DNA of 64,000 nucleotides from an uncultured Draconibacterium sp. (GCF_963677155.1 NZ_OY781884.1:1544501-1608500); one strand, 5' to 3'. Shown: positions 28,731 through 36,503, numbered from the stretch's first letter. Translations and numbers: made by a program. Notes: generated from the letters alone by a model not told the origin.

Positions 28731-29852
28731 ATGATTAGATCTATGCAAATTATCAAGAATGCCTTCCTCATCTCATTTTTTATAATCAGCAACCTGGCCT
28801 CGTCAGCACAAGAACTACCGGAGAACTATACTCACTTGTTTACAACTCCCAATAGTTATGTTGCAGGGGAAAGTGTTGCTACCATCAAAATTGACGGGCA
28901 AGCCAACGAGCCAGCGTGGGAAGATGCAGCATGGACATCTGAATTTGTGGATATTCAGGGTGCCAATATGCCTCAACCTACTTACCCTACGCGAATTAAA
29001 ATGCTGTGGGATGCCAATAACCTGTACATTTTTGCCGAATTAGAAGAGGAAAACATTTGGGCTTACTACGATAAACGAGACATGATCGTTTACCACGAGA
29101 ATGATTTTGAAGTCTTTATCGATCCCGATGGCGATACACATAACTACTACGAATTTGAAGTTAATGCCCAAAATACCTTATTCGACCTTTTTCTTAACAA
29201 ACCATACCGCAACGGAGGCAGGCCCGACATTGATTGGAACGCCAAAGGTTTCAGAAGTGCTATTTATCTGGATGGTACGCTAAATAAACCGACCTACACC
29301 GACCGAAAATGGTGCGTTGAAATGGCAATTCCTTTTTCATCGTTAACTACTAATGGCAATTTTATTCAACCGAAAGCCGGCGATATTTGGAAGATCAATT
29401 TCTCGCGTGTGCAGTGGCAAACCGAAATAATAGACGGGAAATACACACGAAAAACAAACAACGACGGAAAACTTTTGCCTGAAGACAACTGGGTGTGGAG
29501 TCCGCAGGGAATAATTAATATGCACTTCCCTGAACGTTGGGGACTAATTCAGTTTTCTTCTGAATCTCCAAAATCAACAAACACAACATTTCAATTGCCT
29601 GAAGAAGAATTGCTAGCCCATCACCTATGGCATGTATTCTATGCTCTACGCGATTACCAGCGTGAGCATAAGGTTTTTTGTAACCACCTTGACACACTTG
29701 GAATACCAGCAAACGGAAAAGCAAACAACACCAACTTCTCGCTGGAATTAAAAACATCGGGAAATACTTATACCGCAACATTAAAAACCAACAACGGCCT
29801 GATGATCTCTATCAATCAGGATGGCTTATTACGCTTATATACTGACAAATAA
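28731..29852 (+). CDS. Exported CBM9-like carbohydrate-binding protein
   Basis: A 373-residue exported protein. An alternative ATG at 28743 would start closer to the signal peptide, which ends near SSAQ. Residues ~48-275 match the carbohydrate-binding family 9-like fold (PF06452): IKIDGQANEPAWEDAAW, LWDANNLYIFAELEEENIWA, NDFEVFIDPDGDTHNYYEFEVNAQNTLFD and WCVEMAIPFSSL. The remaining ~95 residues form a small C-terminal region with no family seen. It is 11 nt upstream of the GHL10 gene, so the two work together, probably binding and processing a glycan. Whether it is catalytic is unknown. Confidence 0.82.
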   Translation: MIRSMQIIKNAFLISFFIISNLASSAQELPENYTHLFTTPNSYVAGESVATIKIDGQANEPAWEDAAWTSEFVDIQGANMPQPTYPTRIKMLWDANNLYIFAELEEENIWAYYDKRDMIVYHENDFEVFIDPDGDTHNYYEFEVNAQNTLFDLFLNKPYRNGGRPDIDWNAKGFRSAIYLDGTLNKPTYTDRKWCVEMAIPFSSLTTNGNFIQPKAGDIWKINFSRVQWQTEIIDGKYTRKTNNDGKLLPEDNWVWSPQGIINMHFPERWGLIQFSSESPKSTNTTFQLPEEELLAHHLWHVFYALRDYQREHKVFCNHLDTLGIPANGKANNTNFSLELKTSGNTYTATLKTNNGLMISINQDGLLRLYTDK

Positions 29853-29863
29853 ACAATCGGACG

Positions 29864-30937
29864 ATGAATAAAAGAGATTTTATTAAAACCACAATGCTAG
29901 CCGGAATGGGCCTAACAGTGGCAAGTGCCTGTGCCAGCGAAACAAAACCGGCAGCAGCCGAACAAGGGTTAAAACACTGGGTTTGGGAAAATCCAAATCA
30001 TAAAGAAACAGACGACGATCTGCAAAAGAAATACAGCAGTTATTACGAAGCCGGTGTGCGGGGTATGTTTTTCGAGCACGACAGCGAACGTCATTTTCGT
30101 ATCGCCAAAAAGGCAGGGCTGGAAACACATCGCTGGATGTGGACCATGAACCGCGGCGAAAAAGAGCTGCTGGAAAGTCACCCGGAATGGTATGCCGTTA
30201 GCCGCGATGGAAAATCGTGTGCCACAAATCCGCCATATGTAGGTTATTACCGTTGGTTGTGCCCATCAAAACCGGAAGTAAAAGAATACCTGGCTCAGCG
30301 CTCAAAAGAAATCCTGGATAAAGATTATGTAGATGGCCTACACCTTGATTATGTGCGATACTGCGATGTAATTTTGCCGGTAAACCTGTGGGATAATTAC
30401 GGCATCGACCAAAGCAAAGAGTTACCTGAATATGATTTTTGCTACTGCGATACCTGCCGCGAGAATTTCAAAAAGGAAACAGGTAAAGATCCTTTGGAGA
30501 TGGAACACCCTGACCAGAGTCCGGCATGGCGGAAATACCGTTACGAGCAGGTAAATGGCATCGTAAATCACCTGGCAGATATTGCTCACGCGCATAATAA
30601 ACCTATTACTGCAGCAGTTTTTCCCACACCGGAAATTGCGCGCCGCATTGTACGCCAAGACTGGACCAACTGGAACCTTGATGCGGTTTGCCCAATGATC
30701 TACCACGGTTTCTACCGCGAAAACGTAAGCTGGATTGGCGATGCTGTGGAAGAAGGAATTCATTTCCTTTGCGGCAAATTCCCTATATACGCAGGTTTGT
30801 ATTTACCCGATTTTAAATCAGATGAAGAACTGGAAGAAGGAATTCGTGTTGCCATTGCCAACGGTGCATCAGGAGTTTCGTTGTTTGGGAAGGTTGATGA
30901 AAAGACGTTAGCAATATTGAAAAGTACTTCAAAGTAA
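29864..30937 (+). CDS. GHL10-type putative glycoside hydrolase, Tat-like lipoprotein
   Basis: A 357-residue protein. The N-terminus NKRDFIKTTMLAGMGL resembles a Tat signal with KR in place of RR, followed by a lipobox ASAC (Cys23). The rest is a TIM-barrel of the glycosyl-hydrolase-like 10 group (DUF187/PF02638-like): EAGVRGMFFEHDSERHFRIAKKAG, DGLHLDYVRYCD (residues 157-168), a cysteine cluster CYCDTC (193-198) followed by RENFKKETGKDP, and DAVCPMIYHGFY. The clustered cysteines may bind metal. It forms an operon with the CBM9-like gene. The substrate is unknown. Confidence 0.78.
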   Translation: MNKRDFIKTTMLAGMGLTVASACASETKPAAAEQGLKHWVWENPNHKETDDDLQKKYSSYYEAGVRGMFFEHDSERHFRIAKKAGLETHRWMWTMNRGEKELLESHPEWYAVSRDGKSCATNPPYVGYYRWLCPSKPEVKEYLAQRSKEILDKDYVDGLHLDYVRYCDVILPVNLWDNYGIDQSKELPEYDFCYCDTCRENFKKETGKDPLEMEHPDQSPAWRKYRYEQVNGIVNHLADIAHAHNKPITAAVFPTPEIARRIVRQDWTNWNLDAVCPMIYHGFYRENVSWIGDAVEEGIHFLCGKFPIYAGLYLPDFKSDEELEEGIRVAIANGASGVSLFGKVDEKTLAILKSTSK

Positions 30938-30970
30938 GGAGCTTCTTCAATTTGATACTAAGGAGAGTCC

Positions 30971-31034
30971 GTCACCCTGAACTTGTTTCAGGGGCTTCGT
31001 TCTTTTTAAGATTCTGAAACAAGTTAAGAATGAC
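30971..31034. repeat. REP-like palindromic intergenic element
   Basis: Two arms, 30971-30993 (GTCACCCTGAACTTGTTTCA...) and 31011-31034 (...CTGAAACAAGTTAAGAATGAC), pair over about 20 bp with a few mismatches and a 17-nt loop. This GTCA...AACTTGTTTCAG palindrome is familiar from intergenic regions of several Bacteroidota (memory, not checked). It has no T-run and sits 34 nt after the GHL10 gene. Confidence 0.6.
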
Positions 31035-31140
31035 AAAAAAATCTTATCAGTCAGTTCTTGGGCTATACGCTTAGCATTTTTGAACCGCTTAGCTCATATT
31101 TCTCAAACAAAACGATAGGTACACTAACTCACCTTCTTTT

Positions 31141-31169
31141 TTGACTTTCAGCTTTTTCCATTACATTTG
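31141..31169 (+). promoter_or_regulatory. Promoter of the yhhQ transcript
   Basis: TTG at 31141-31143, 18 nt, then TACATTTG at 31162-31169: a full match to the Bacteroidota -33/-7 consensus. The expected transcription start is ~31176, leaving a ~60-nt leader that holds the preQ1-like aptamer. Confidence 0.75.
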
Positions 31170-31195
31170 CAGGCCAATTTCTAAGAAATAAAAAC

Positions 31196-31230
31196 GCGCA
31201 GGTGGCATCACCCTGCCTAGTAAAAAATTA
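31196..31230 (+). promoter_or_regulatory. Probable preQ1-I riboswitch
   Basis: The leader has a short stem GCAGG (31198-31202) / CCTGC (31212-31216) enclosing a loop that ends CACC, followed by an A-rich tail (AAAAAATTAA) running into the start codon. This is the size and layout of preQ1-I aptamers, and the gene 6 nt downstream encodes a queuosine-precursor transporter. Ligand binding by the pseudoknot would cover the ribosome-binding region and block translation. The P2 pairing is not clean by eye, so the call leans on the gene context. Confidence 0.6.
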
Positions 31231-31235
31231 AAAAA

Positions 31236-31940
31236 ATGCAAAACGAATTGTTATGGCTGGCCATGCTGCTGGCAAATTTTCTGCTTATCATTTTAGCCTA
31301 CCGTTTATTCGGGAAATGGGGTCTTGTTATGTGGATTCCCATCTCGGTAATTGTTGCCAACATACAGGTAATACAAACCGTTGAACTGTTTGGTCTGGTG
31401 GCCACACTTGGTAATATTGTTTATGCTACTTCGTTTTTAGTAACCGATATTTTGTCGGAGAACTACGGCAAAGAGGAAGCTAAGAAAGCCGTGTGGATTG
31501 GCTTCTTCAGCCTCATCTCCATGACTTTCCTGATGAACCTGGCACTCAAATTCCTACCATTAGAAGGCGACGAATTTGCCGGCATAACCCACGAAGCTAC
31601 CAGCACTATTTTCAGTCTGATGCCTAGAATTGCTGCAGCCAGTTTAGCAGCTTATCTGTTATCACAGCGCCACGATGTTTGGGCCTATCATTTCTGGAAA
31701 AAGCGTTTTTCGAAAGACCATCAGATCTGGCTGCGCAATAACCTTAGTACTATGGTTTCGCAACTGATCGACAGTGTTGTTTTTGTTGCCATTGCCTTTT
31801 GGGGCGTTTACGAATGGCCGGTCCTCATTGAAATTTTTCTAACTACCTATTTGTTAAAATGGGTTGTGGCCGCGGCCGATACGCCATTTGTTTACTGGGG
31901 AAAGAAAATTTACAAACGCAACCGTTTTTGGATGGAATAG
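31236..31940 (+). CDS. yhhQ: Queuosine precursor transporter (VUT family, YhhQ)
   Basis: A 234-residue membrane protein with about six spans, of the VUT/YhhQ family (PF02592). The signature TSFLVTDILSENYGKEEAKKAVWIGF is at ~66-91, and the second half has YLLSQRHDVWAYHFWKKRF and NNLSTMVSQLIDSVVFVAIAFWGVY. It imports preQ0/preQ1 for tRNA queuosine modification. A probable preQ1 riboswitch and a clear promoter precede it, which supports the function independently. Its last ~99 codons are duplicated downstream at 33298-33597. Queuosine synthesis genes are not in the window. Confidence 0.92.
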   Translation: MQNELLWLAMLLANFLLIILAYRLFGKWGLVMWIPISVIVANIQVIQTVELFGLVATLGNIVYATSFLVTDILSENYGKEEAKKAVWIGFFSLISMTFLMNLALKFLPLEGDEFAGITHEATSTIFSLMPRIAAASLAAYLLSQRHDVWAYHFWKKRFSKDHQIWLRNNLSTMVSQLIDSVVFVAIAFWGVYEWPVLIEIFLTTYLLKWVVAAADTPFVYWGKKIYKRNRFWME

Positions 31941-31961
31941 AAAGACTAGAAGTGTGTGAGC
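31641..31961 (+). repeat. Left copy of the 321-bp yhhQ 3'-end duplication
   Basis: This stretch, the end of yhhQ plus ~20 bp beyond its stop codon, is repeated in the same orientation at 33298-33618, offset by 1657 bp. By eye six substitutions and no gaps separate the copies (~98% identity). Confidence 0.95.
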
Positions 31962-31975
31962 GTGAGATTATACAC

Positions 31976-32008
31976 TAAGCCGCGCGAAAGGATTCGCACG
32001 GCAGCGGA
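31976..32008. repeat. GCCGCGCGAA palindromic repeat, copy 1
   Basis: TAAGCCGCGCGAAAGGATTC... forms a hairpin: GCCGCGCGAA pairs with TTCGCACGGC (9 of 10) around a 4-nt loop, followed by AGCGG. A close copy is at 33251 and a degenerate one at 40873. The three mark the edges of the accessory island and of the duplicated segment. Confidence 0.8.
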
Positions 32009-32067
32009 GGTCATTAGTAAAAGTATCCGGTCTGTATTTGCGTTAATTCAGATCGGATTTTTCTTTA

Positions 32068-32589
32068 TTACTGCTCATCCACGAGTACTGCATCTATTAT
32101 AAGCTCCAGGTTTATATCAAAATTCATTGGTGCTTTTCGGGTGGTTCCTTCTAAGGTAACTGTTATTTGTTTGTCCTCCATTAAAGCTTCTCCAAAAGCG
32201 GCATATCCGCCTCCGAACATTCCATTGGTTGTAAAGGTAAGCGAATCCGGCATATTTATTTCCGCAGCACTTTCTCCATCTGAAACTATTAAATAATTAA
32301 TGGTATCTCCTTCTGCAAGACCACTTATTCCATAGTTAATGAATTTTCCCTGAATGCGTGTGATATCATCCAATTTATCCTTCAGATCATCATTATCGCT
32401 AAGGTAATAAGTTACTGATACTGTAAATGCATAATCCGTTCTGCCCGACTCGTGCTCTGTTGCCGATGCTTCGGTTACTTCAATCGGAACCGTAAGCGGA
32501 AGACTGGTTTCAATCACTACCGGCTCGTCGTTATCACACGAAAAAAGGAATAAAGAAAAAATTAAAAGTAAAATGGAATTCTGTTTCAT
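32068..32589 (-). CDS. Hypothetical lipoprotein
   Basis: A 173-residue lipoprotein: signal peptide MKQNSILLLIFSLFLFSC with the lipid Cys18, then an acidic DNDEP linker. The mature part is predicted beta-rich, with YAFTVSVTYYLSDNDDLKDKLDDITRIQGKFINYGISG and a final strand block MNFDINLELIIDAVLVDEQ, reminiscent of a small jelly-roll or beta-sandwich. No family was recognised. It lies between the two copies of the yhhQ end, on the opposite strand, with a second lipoprotein gene upstream. Confidence 0.75.
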   Translation of the reverse strand: MKQNSILLLIFSLFLFSCDNDEPVVIETSLPLTVPIEVTEASATEHESGRTDYAFTVSVTYYLSDNDDLKDKLDDITRIQGKFINYGISGLAEGDTINYLIVSDGESAAEINMPDSLTFTTNGMFGGGYAAFGEALMEDKQITVTLEGTTRKAPMNFDINLELIIDAVLVDEQ

Positions 32590-32686
32590 GATCTTAATTT
32601 GTAATTTAAAAGGCTTTTGTTTTCTGCTTGATGGGTTGATTTTATTGTTTTCTATTTGCTATTTGAGTTTGTCTTAATTTCCAGGC

Positions 32687-33124
32687 TTATTTAAAATGCT
32701 TAAACCTTTCATAGCGCATTTCCATGTACTCTTGAGGCACACTTCCATCTACACGAGTGCATTTACCATGTTCATCAATATAGGCTTTAAAACTCGATGT
32801 GTTTTCTTGGTAGATGGTATATTCAGGGTCGTTAGTCGTTCTATTTACATTACTGGTGTAAGTCCATTGTTTTGTTTTGGGATTAATCTTAAGATTCGAC
32901 TTGTTTGGCGTAAGAAACATCCCTGTTTCAGTAAATTCGTACACCATAACCTTTCCGCCAGAGGGCGTATGTATTACTTGTGTCGGACTTCCTACTTGTT
33001 TTAGAATTGCCAATTCGTTCTGCCCCACCAAATCGTTGTAGTTCGATTCGTTTACCACCTTTTTGCTGGAAGAACAAGCAGCAAAAAAGGTAAAACAGAG
33101 TAATGTTATATAAATTTGTTTCAT
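32687..33124 (-). CDS. Hypothetical lipoprotein, possibly BamE-like fold
   Basis: A 145-residue lipoprotein from the ATG at 33124 (MKQIYITLLCFTFFAACSSSKK, lipid Cys after FAA); an upstream ATG would add ten residues before the signal peptide. The mature start NDLVGQNELAILKQVGSPTQVIHTPSGGKVMVYEF resembles the 'G-x(5)-hydrophobic-x-x-x-G-x-P' opening of SmpA/BamE-like lipoproteins, but similarity is weak. The later part is rich in Asn, Thr and Tyr. It shares orientation with the neighbouring lipoprotein gene, ~98 nt apart, inside the duplicated segment. Confidence 0.72.
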   Translation of the reverse strand: MKQIYITLLCFTFFAACSSSKKVVNESNYNDLVGQNELAILKQVGSPTQVIHTPSGGKVMVYEFTETGMFLTPNKSNLKINPKTKQWTYTSNVNRTTNDPEYTIYQENTSSFKAYIDEHGKCTRVDGSVPQEYMEMRYERFKHFK

Positions 33125-33250
33125 GATTAAGTTATTTAAAAGTTTGAGCGGCAATTTATGAGCATTTGTTTTTTAAAAAAAATATTTTCAGGTCAATTAA
33201 CAATTTTGCACCTATTTAACTTAATTTATATTAACAATAACAACATTAGC

Positions 33251-33282
33251 TAAGCCACGCGAAAGAATTCGCACGGCAGCGG
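33251..33282. repeat. GCCGCGCGAA palindromic repeat, copy 2
   Basis: TAAGCCACGCGAAAGAATTC..., differing from copy 1 at a few positions; arms GCCACGCGAA / TTCGCACGGC. It ends 15 bp before the second copy of the yhhQ 3' end. Confidence 0.8.
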
Positions 33283-33297
33283 GTTATTGCCATTGCA

Positions 33298-33597
33298 AGT
33301 TTAGCAGCTTATCTGTTATCACAGCGCCACGATGTTTGGGCCTATCATTTCTGGAAAAAGCGTTTTTCAAAAAACCATCAGATCTGGCTGCGCAATAACC
33401 TTAGTACTATGATTTCGCAACTGATCGACAGTGTTGTTTTTGTTGCCATTGCCTTTTGGGGCGTTTACGAATGGCCGGTCCTCATTGAAATTTTTCTAAC
33501 TACCTATTTGTTAAAATGGGTTGTGGCCGCGGCCGATACGCCATTTGTTTACTGGGCAAAGAAAATTTACAAACGCAACCGTTTTTGGATGGAGTAG
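33298..33597 (+). pseudogene. yhhQ: 3'-terminal fragment of yhhQ
   Basis: In-frame codons for the last 99 residues of the transporter (from SLAAYLLSQRHDVW to the stop codon), with no start region, promoter or riboswitch. DNA identity to the intact gene is ~98%; changes include GCA for GGA in YWAKKIYKRN and GAG for GAA before the stop. The duplicated block runs on to 33618. A displaced gene end like this is what site-specific or homologous integration into a gene 3' end leaves behind. It is presumably not translated usefully. Confidence 0.93.
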
Positions 33598-33639
33598 AAA
33601 GATTAGAAGTGTGTGAGCCGAGTGTTAAGCCCGGCTTGG

Positions 33640-33735
33640 CGGAATTAATACTTTGTCTGCCCCTTCGTTTGCAACAAGGGAAAGTGGGCAAAGGGAGACT
33701 TATCAGACCACTCCCCCTGCCATGTACAATTTATT
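33640..33735 (-). repeat. Degenerate cassette spacer
   Basis: The part 33675-33733 (GGGAAAGTGGGCAAAGGG ... CCCCTGCCATGTACAATTT) matches the second half of the intact spacer at 39755-39873 with a short deletion. The first half is lost or diverged. It separates the yhhQ fragment from the first cassette. Confidence 0.6.
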
Positions 33736-33922
33736 ATAGCCGATGCTTTATTTTCAAATGTTCAAGTACTATTTTATTGCATTGAATCTAAAGGTTGAAA
33801 TTTAGCTATTGTTTGTTCGCTTTCTAGCATGAACGCTAACAGTTCCTATAAGGGAAGCGGCTACAACCTATAAATATGATACTTTACTGGCAATTTTTTA
33901 TACCTCGTGTAGTGTTGCGTAT

Positions 33923-34924
33923 TTATTCAGACAGCGTCAAAACAGTTCTTCCTTTTAATTTTCCTTTTAGCATTAATTCAATTTTTTGCGCTACATCCTC
34001 CAATTTAATTTCATTGCAAGTATCGGCTAATTGATTGGGCTTCCATTCTTCGGCTAACTTATTCCAAACTATTTTGCGGTATTTCATTGGATAGTTTTGA
34101 GAATCTATTCCAATAAGTGTAACACCTCTCAAGATGAATGGAAAAACTGTCAAATCAAGTTTTGGAGATGCAACGTTTCCACAACAAGTAACAACACCTA
34201 TTGAATTAGTCGATTTAATTATATTTTCAAGTATTACACCTCCAACAGTATCAATAGCGCCAGCAAACAACGGTTTTAACAAAGGCTTTTTAGCAAAATC
34301 TTCAATTTCGCTACGTAATAGCACTTCCTCAGCTCCAAGATGAATTAAGTAGTCTCGTTCTGTTTCCTTGCCTGTTATTGCAACCACTGAATAACCGAGT
34401 TTACTCAATATAGAGACACTCAATGCTCCAACTCCTCCAGTTGCACCCGAAACCGCAATCTTTCCATCCTCTGGTTTTATCAATTCCGTGAGTCTCAAAA
34501 CAGACATTCCAGCAGTTAATCCGGCAGTACCATATATCATTGCCTCTTTCATAGTCATTTTTTCAGGCAATCTTACAACCCATTCCGCTGGAACCTGAAT
34601 ATATTCAGCAAATCCACCGTCGGTATTCATACCTAAATCATAACTTGTTACAATTACTTCTTCTCCAATAGTAAATAAATCACTGTTCGATTTTTCGATT
34701 GTTCCAACTGCATCAATTCCAGGTATATGCGGATAATTCCTTGTTACTCCTTTATTCCCCGAAGCCGATAATGCATCTTTATAATTCAATGAGCTGTAGT
34801 GTACTTTTACTCTTACCTCGTTGTTATTTAATGTACCAAATTCCATTTCTTTGATTGAGCCTTGAAAATTACCATCGATCTCTTCAATTCGAAATGCTTT
34901 AAATGTTGAACTATTTTGTACCAT
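33923..34924 (-). CDS. YhdH/AcuI-type zinc-free quinone oxidoreductase
   Basis: A 333-residue medium-chain dehydrogenase/reductase from the ATG at 34924 (MVQNSSTFKAF); an ATG 33 nt upstream is less likely. The NADP-binding loop is SGATGGVGALSVSILSKLGY, preceded by MIYGTAGLTAGMSV, both typical of YhdH/YhfP (acrylyl-CoA reductase group). The catalytic-zinc cysteines of alcohol dehydrogenases are missing. It would reduce an enone or acrylyl-CoA with NADPH. It diverges from an HxlR regulator gene, the classic arrangement for quinone or electrophile detoxification. The stop codon lies within the putative cassette end. Confidence 0.88.
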   Translation of the reverse strand: MVQNSSTFKAFRIEEIDGNFQGSIKEMEFGTLNNNEVRVKVHYSSLNYKDALSASGNKGVTRNYPHIPGIDAVGTIEKSNSDLFTIGEEVIVTSYDLGMNTDGGFAEYIQVPAEWVVRLPEKMTMKEAMIYGTAGLTAGMSVLRLTELIKPEDGKIAVSGATGGVGALSVSILSKLGYSVVAITGKETERDYLIHLGAEEVLLRSEIEDFAKKPLLKPLFAGAIDTVGGVILENIIKSTNSIGVVTCCGNVASPKLDLTVFPFILRGVTLIGIDSQNYPMKYRKIVWNKLAEEWKPNQLADTCNEIKLEDVAQKIELMLKGKLKGRTVLTLSE

Positions 34925-34977
34925 CTTTTGTCTTTTAATTTTACTTATTTTGTACAAATATCAGGATAAACATTTTA

Positions 34978-35003
34978 CCAACCAAGAACTTACCTTTGGT
35001 TGG
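34978..35003. promoter_or_regulatory. Candidate HxlR operator
   Basis: A perfect inverted repeat CCAACCAA (34978-34985) / TTGGTTGG (34996-35003) with a 10-nt spacer lies midway between the divergent oxidoreductase and HxlR starts. Size and position fit a dimeric winged-helix repressor; the protein-site match is inferred. Confidence 0.6.
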
Positions 35004-35059
35004 GATACGAACATTTATTTCTGTTTTTAGTATTTTAAAGACGTTGAGGGAAGAAAAAA

Positions 35060-35386
35060 ATGAAAAAAAGTTATTGTCCGATTGATACATTTATAAATGT
35101 TGTGAAAGGAAAACGAAAAGGAACGATCATTTTACACCTTTTTCAAGGAGATAAAAGATATAATGAATTGGTTAAATTATTAACTGATATTAGTGAACGA
35201 ATGCTGACCAAACAACTAAAAGAATTAGAAGCAGATGGATTAATCAATCGAACCGTTTTCCCGGAAGTTCCTCCACGCGTTGAATACAGCTTAACTGAAC
35301 TTGGTAAAGAAATTCATCCTGTCCTTAAAGGAATGTATAAAGGAGGACTCCTTTTTGAAAAGTCTATTGATGAATTGCATAACTAA
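35060..35386 (+). CDS. HxlR-family winged-helix transcriptional regulator
   Basis: A 108-residue protein, the usual HxlR length. The typical N-terminal CPIDTFINVVKGKRKGTIILHLFQGDKRYNELVKLL, recognition region DISERMLTKQLKELEADGLINRTVFPEVPPRVEYSLTELGKEI and dimer helix are present. Cys6 lies at the position used for redox or electrophile sensing in relatives such as HypR and QorR. It probably represses the divergent oxidoreductase gene through the inverted repeat between them. It is the only + strand gene in the cassette region. Confidence 0.92.
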   Translation: MKKSYCPIDTFINVVKGKRKGTIILHLFQGDKRYNELVKLLTDISERMLTKQLKELEADGLINRTVFPEVPPRVEYSLTELGKEIHPVLKGMYKGGLLFEKSIDELHN

Positions 35387-35495
35387 TTATTTACATGTTA
35401 TACTTTGGCTGTTAAGTATCCCAAATCCAACACAACGTGTTTGTGTATAAAATTAGAGCCAAGCCATTAATTTCATACTTTGCTGTGTAGTTTAT

Positions 35496-36503
35496 TTACT
35501 CAAAATTAGTATTTGCATAATCATTAAAACGCTCAAATTCCTGTGGGAAAGTATTGTTGACAAATTCATATTCCCAAAGCTCCATATATCTAATACCTAT
35601 TATATGTGCTTGCTCAAAAATAGTTGTGTAGTCGTTATTTTCAAATCTTGAAGTTTGGTCAGACCTCCCGATTGCCTGTGAATAAATATCTCCAGGGAAA
35701 TCAATTAAAGCATTTACTAAATTAGGCTGATAAATATTTTTCCCGGAAATCCACCACATTGCAGCGCCTACTCTATGATTTAAAGAAGGCTCATTCCATA
35801 AGTCTGTCATTATTCTGTTAGGAACTGAGGTATCTTCCATTATGTCGTGGACTTCAACAGCTATTGCCTTTTTTGTAAAAGCATTTGCAAATATCCGGGC
35901 TGTTTCTTTTACACCATTAACCCAATTATCTGCAGTTAGTCCGGCATCTAAAAGCTCATCTGTTGTAACACCATTAAAATGACCTTCTATACCATTTGCA
36001 GTCATTTGTGGAACATATACTAAAACCAAATCTTCGTCTTCATTATATTCATCAGAAAGTGCTTCCGCAAGTAGTGTTAGTCTTTCATTAACTCTAGTGT
36101 CCCAAATTTTAGGGATTCGTTTTACTGTATTATTGATTCCATTTATTTCAAAATAATCAGCGCCAATAGATTCTGTCAACCATAAAGGACTATCACCACC
36201 AGCCAGAATACCAAGACTCCACTTTAAATTTCGCTCTTTAATAACTTCACGAAATTGCTCTATGCCTGAAAAGTCATAAATCCCTTTATTTGGTTCTATT
36301 TCACTCCATTTTACTCGAATTAACGAACCATTAACTTGATCATTATCTAAAGCAGTTTCGTTTCCAAAAGAACTAGTGTAAAGTCCTTTAGGCTTTGTGA
36401 TATCAGCAGTATTATTTGAATTTTCAGGAATAGAATTATTATCATCTGAATTACAAGAAAATAAAAATAATATTATAAGAAAAGTTAAGTTGTATTTACA
36501 CAT
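35496..36503 (-). CDS. Lipoprotein with GH42-like TIM-barrel features
   Basis: A 335-residue lipoprotein (lipobox FLFSC, Cys17) with a Ser/Asn/Asp-rich linker to ~35. The body reads like a retaining TIM-barrel hydrolase: VKWSEIEPNKGIYDFSGIEQFREVIKERNLKWSLGILAG (barrel start as in GH5/GH42), WDTRVNERLTLLAEALSDEY, LVLVYVPQMTANGIEGHF, and a late MELWEYEFVNN. Candidate acids are the Glu in NGIEGHF and in MELWEYEF. No family could be named with confidence. It is in the cassette array and AT-rich compared with the flanking chromosome. Confidence 0.7.
   Translation of the reverse strand: MCKYNLTFLIILFLFSCNSDDNNSIPENSNNTADITKPKGLYTSSFGNETALDNDQVNGSLIRVKWSEIEPNKGIYDFSGIEQFREVIKERNLKWSLGILAGGDSPLWLTESIGADYFEINGINNTVKRIPKIWDTRVNERLTLLAEALSDEYNEDEDLVLVYVPQMTANGIEGHFNGVTTDELLDAGLTADNWVNGVKETARIFANAFTKKAIAVEVHDIMEDTSVPNRIMTDLWNEPSLNHRVGAAMWWISGKNIYQPNLVNALIDFPGDIYSQAIGRSDQTSRFENNDYTTIFEQAHIIGIRYMELWEYEFVNNTFPQEFERFNDYANTNFE

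Larger units (their letters stand above)
33909..35436. mobile_element. Putative gene cassette: oxidoreductase plus HxlR regulator
   Basis: The left end GTAGTGTTGCGTATTT (33909-33924) resembles the inverse of the right end AAATCCAACACAAC (35423-35436), i.e. GTtGTGTTGgATTT. The oxidoreductase stop codon lies in the left end, as in the two better-defined cassettes to the right. Ends are less well conserved than theirs. Confidence 0.45.

Noticed and set aside
31641-33618. Classical integrative element inserted in yhhQ
   Set aside because: No integrase or mobility gene lies between the copies, and a 321-bp repeat is longer than usual attachment sites; kept only as a footprint hypothesis.
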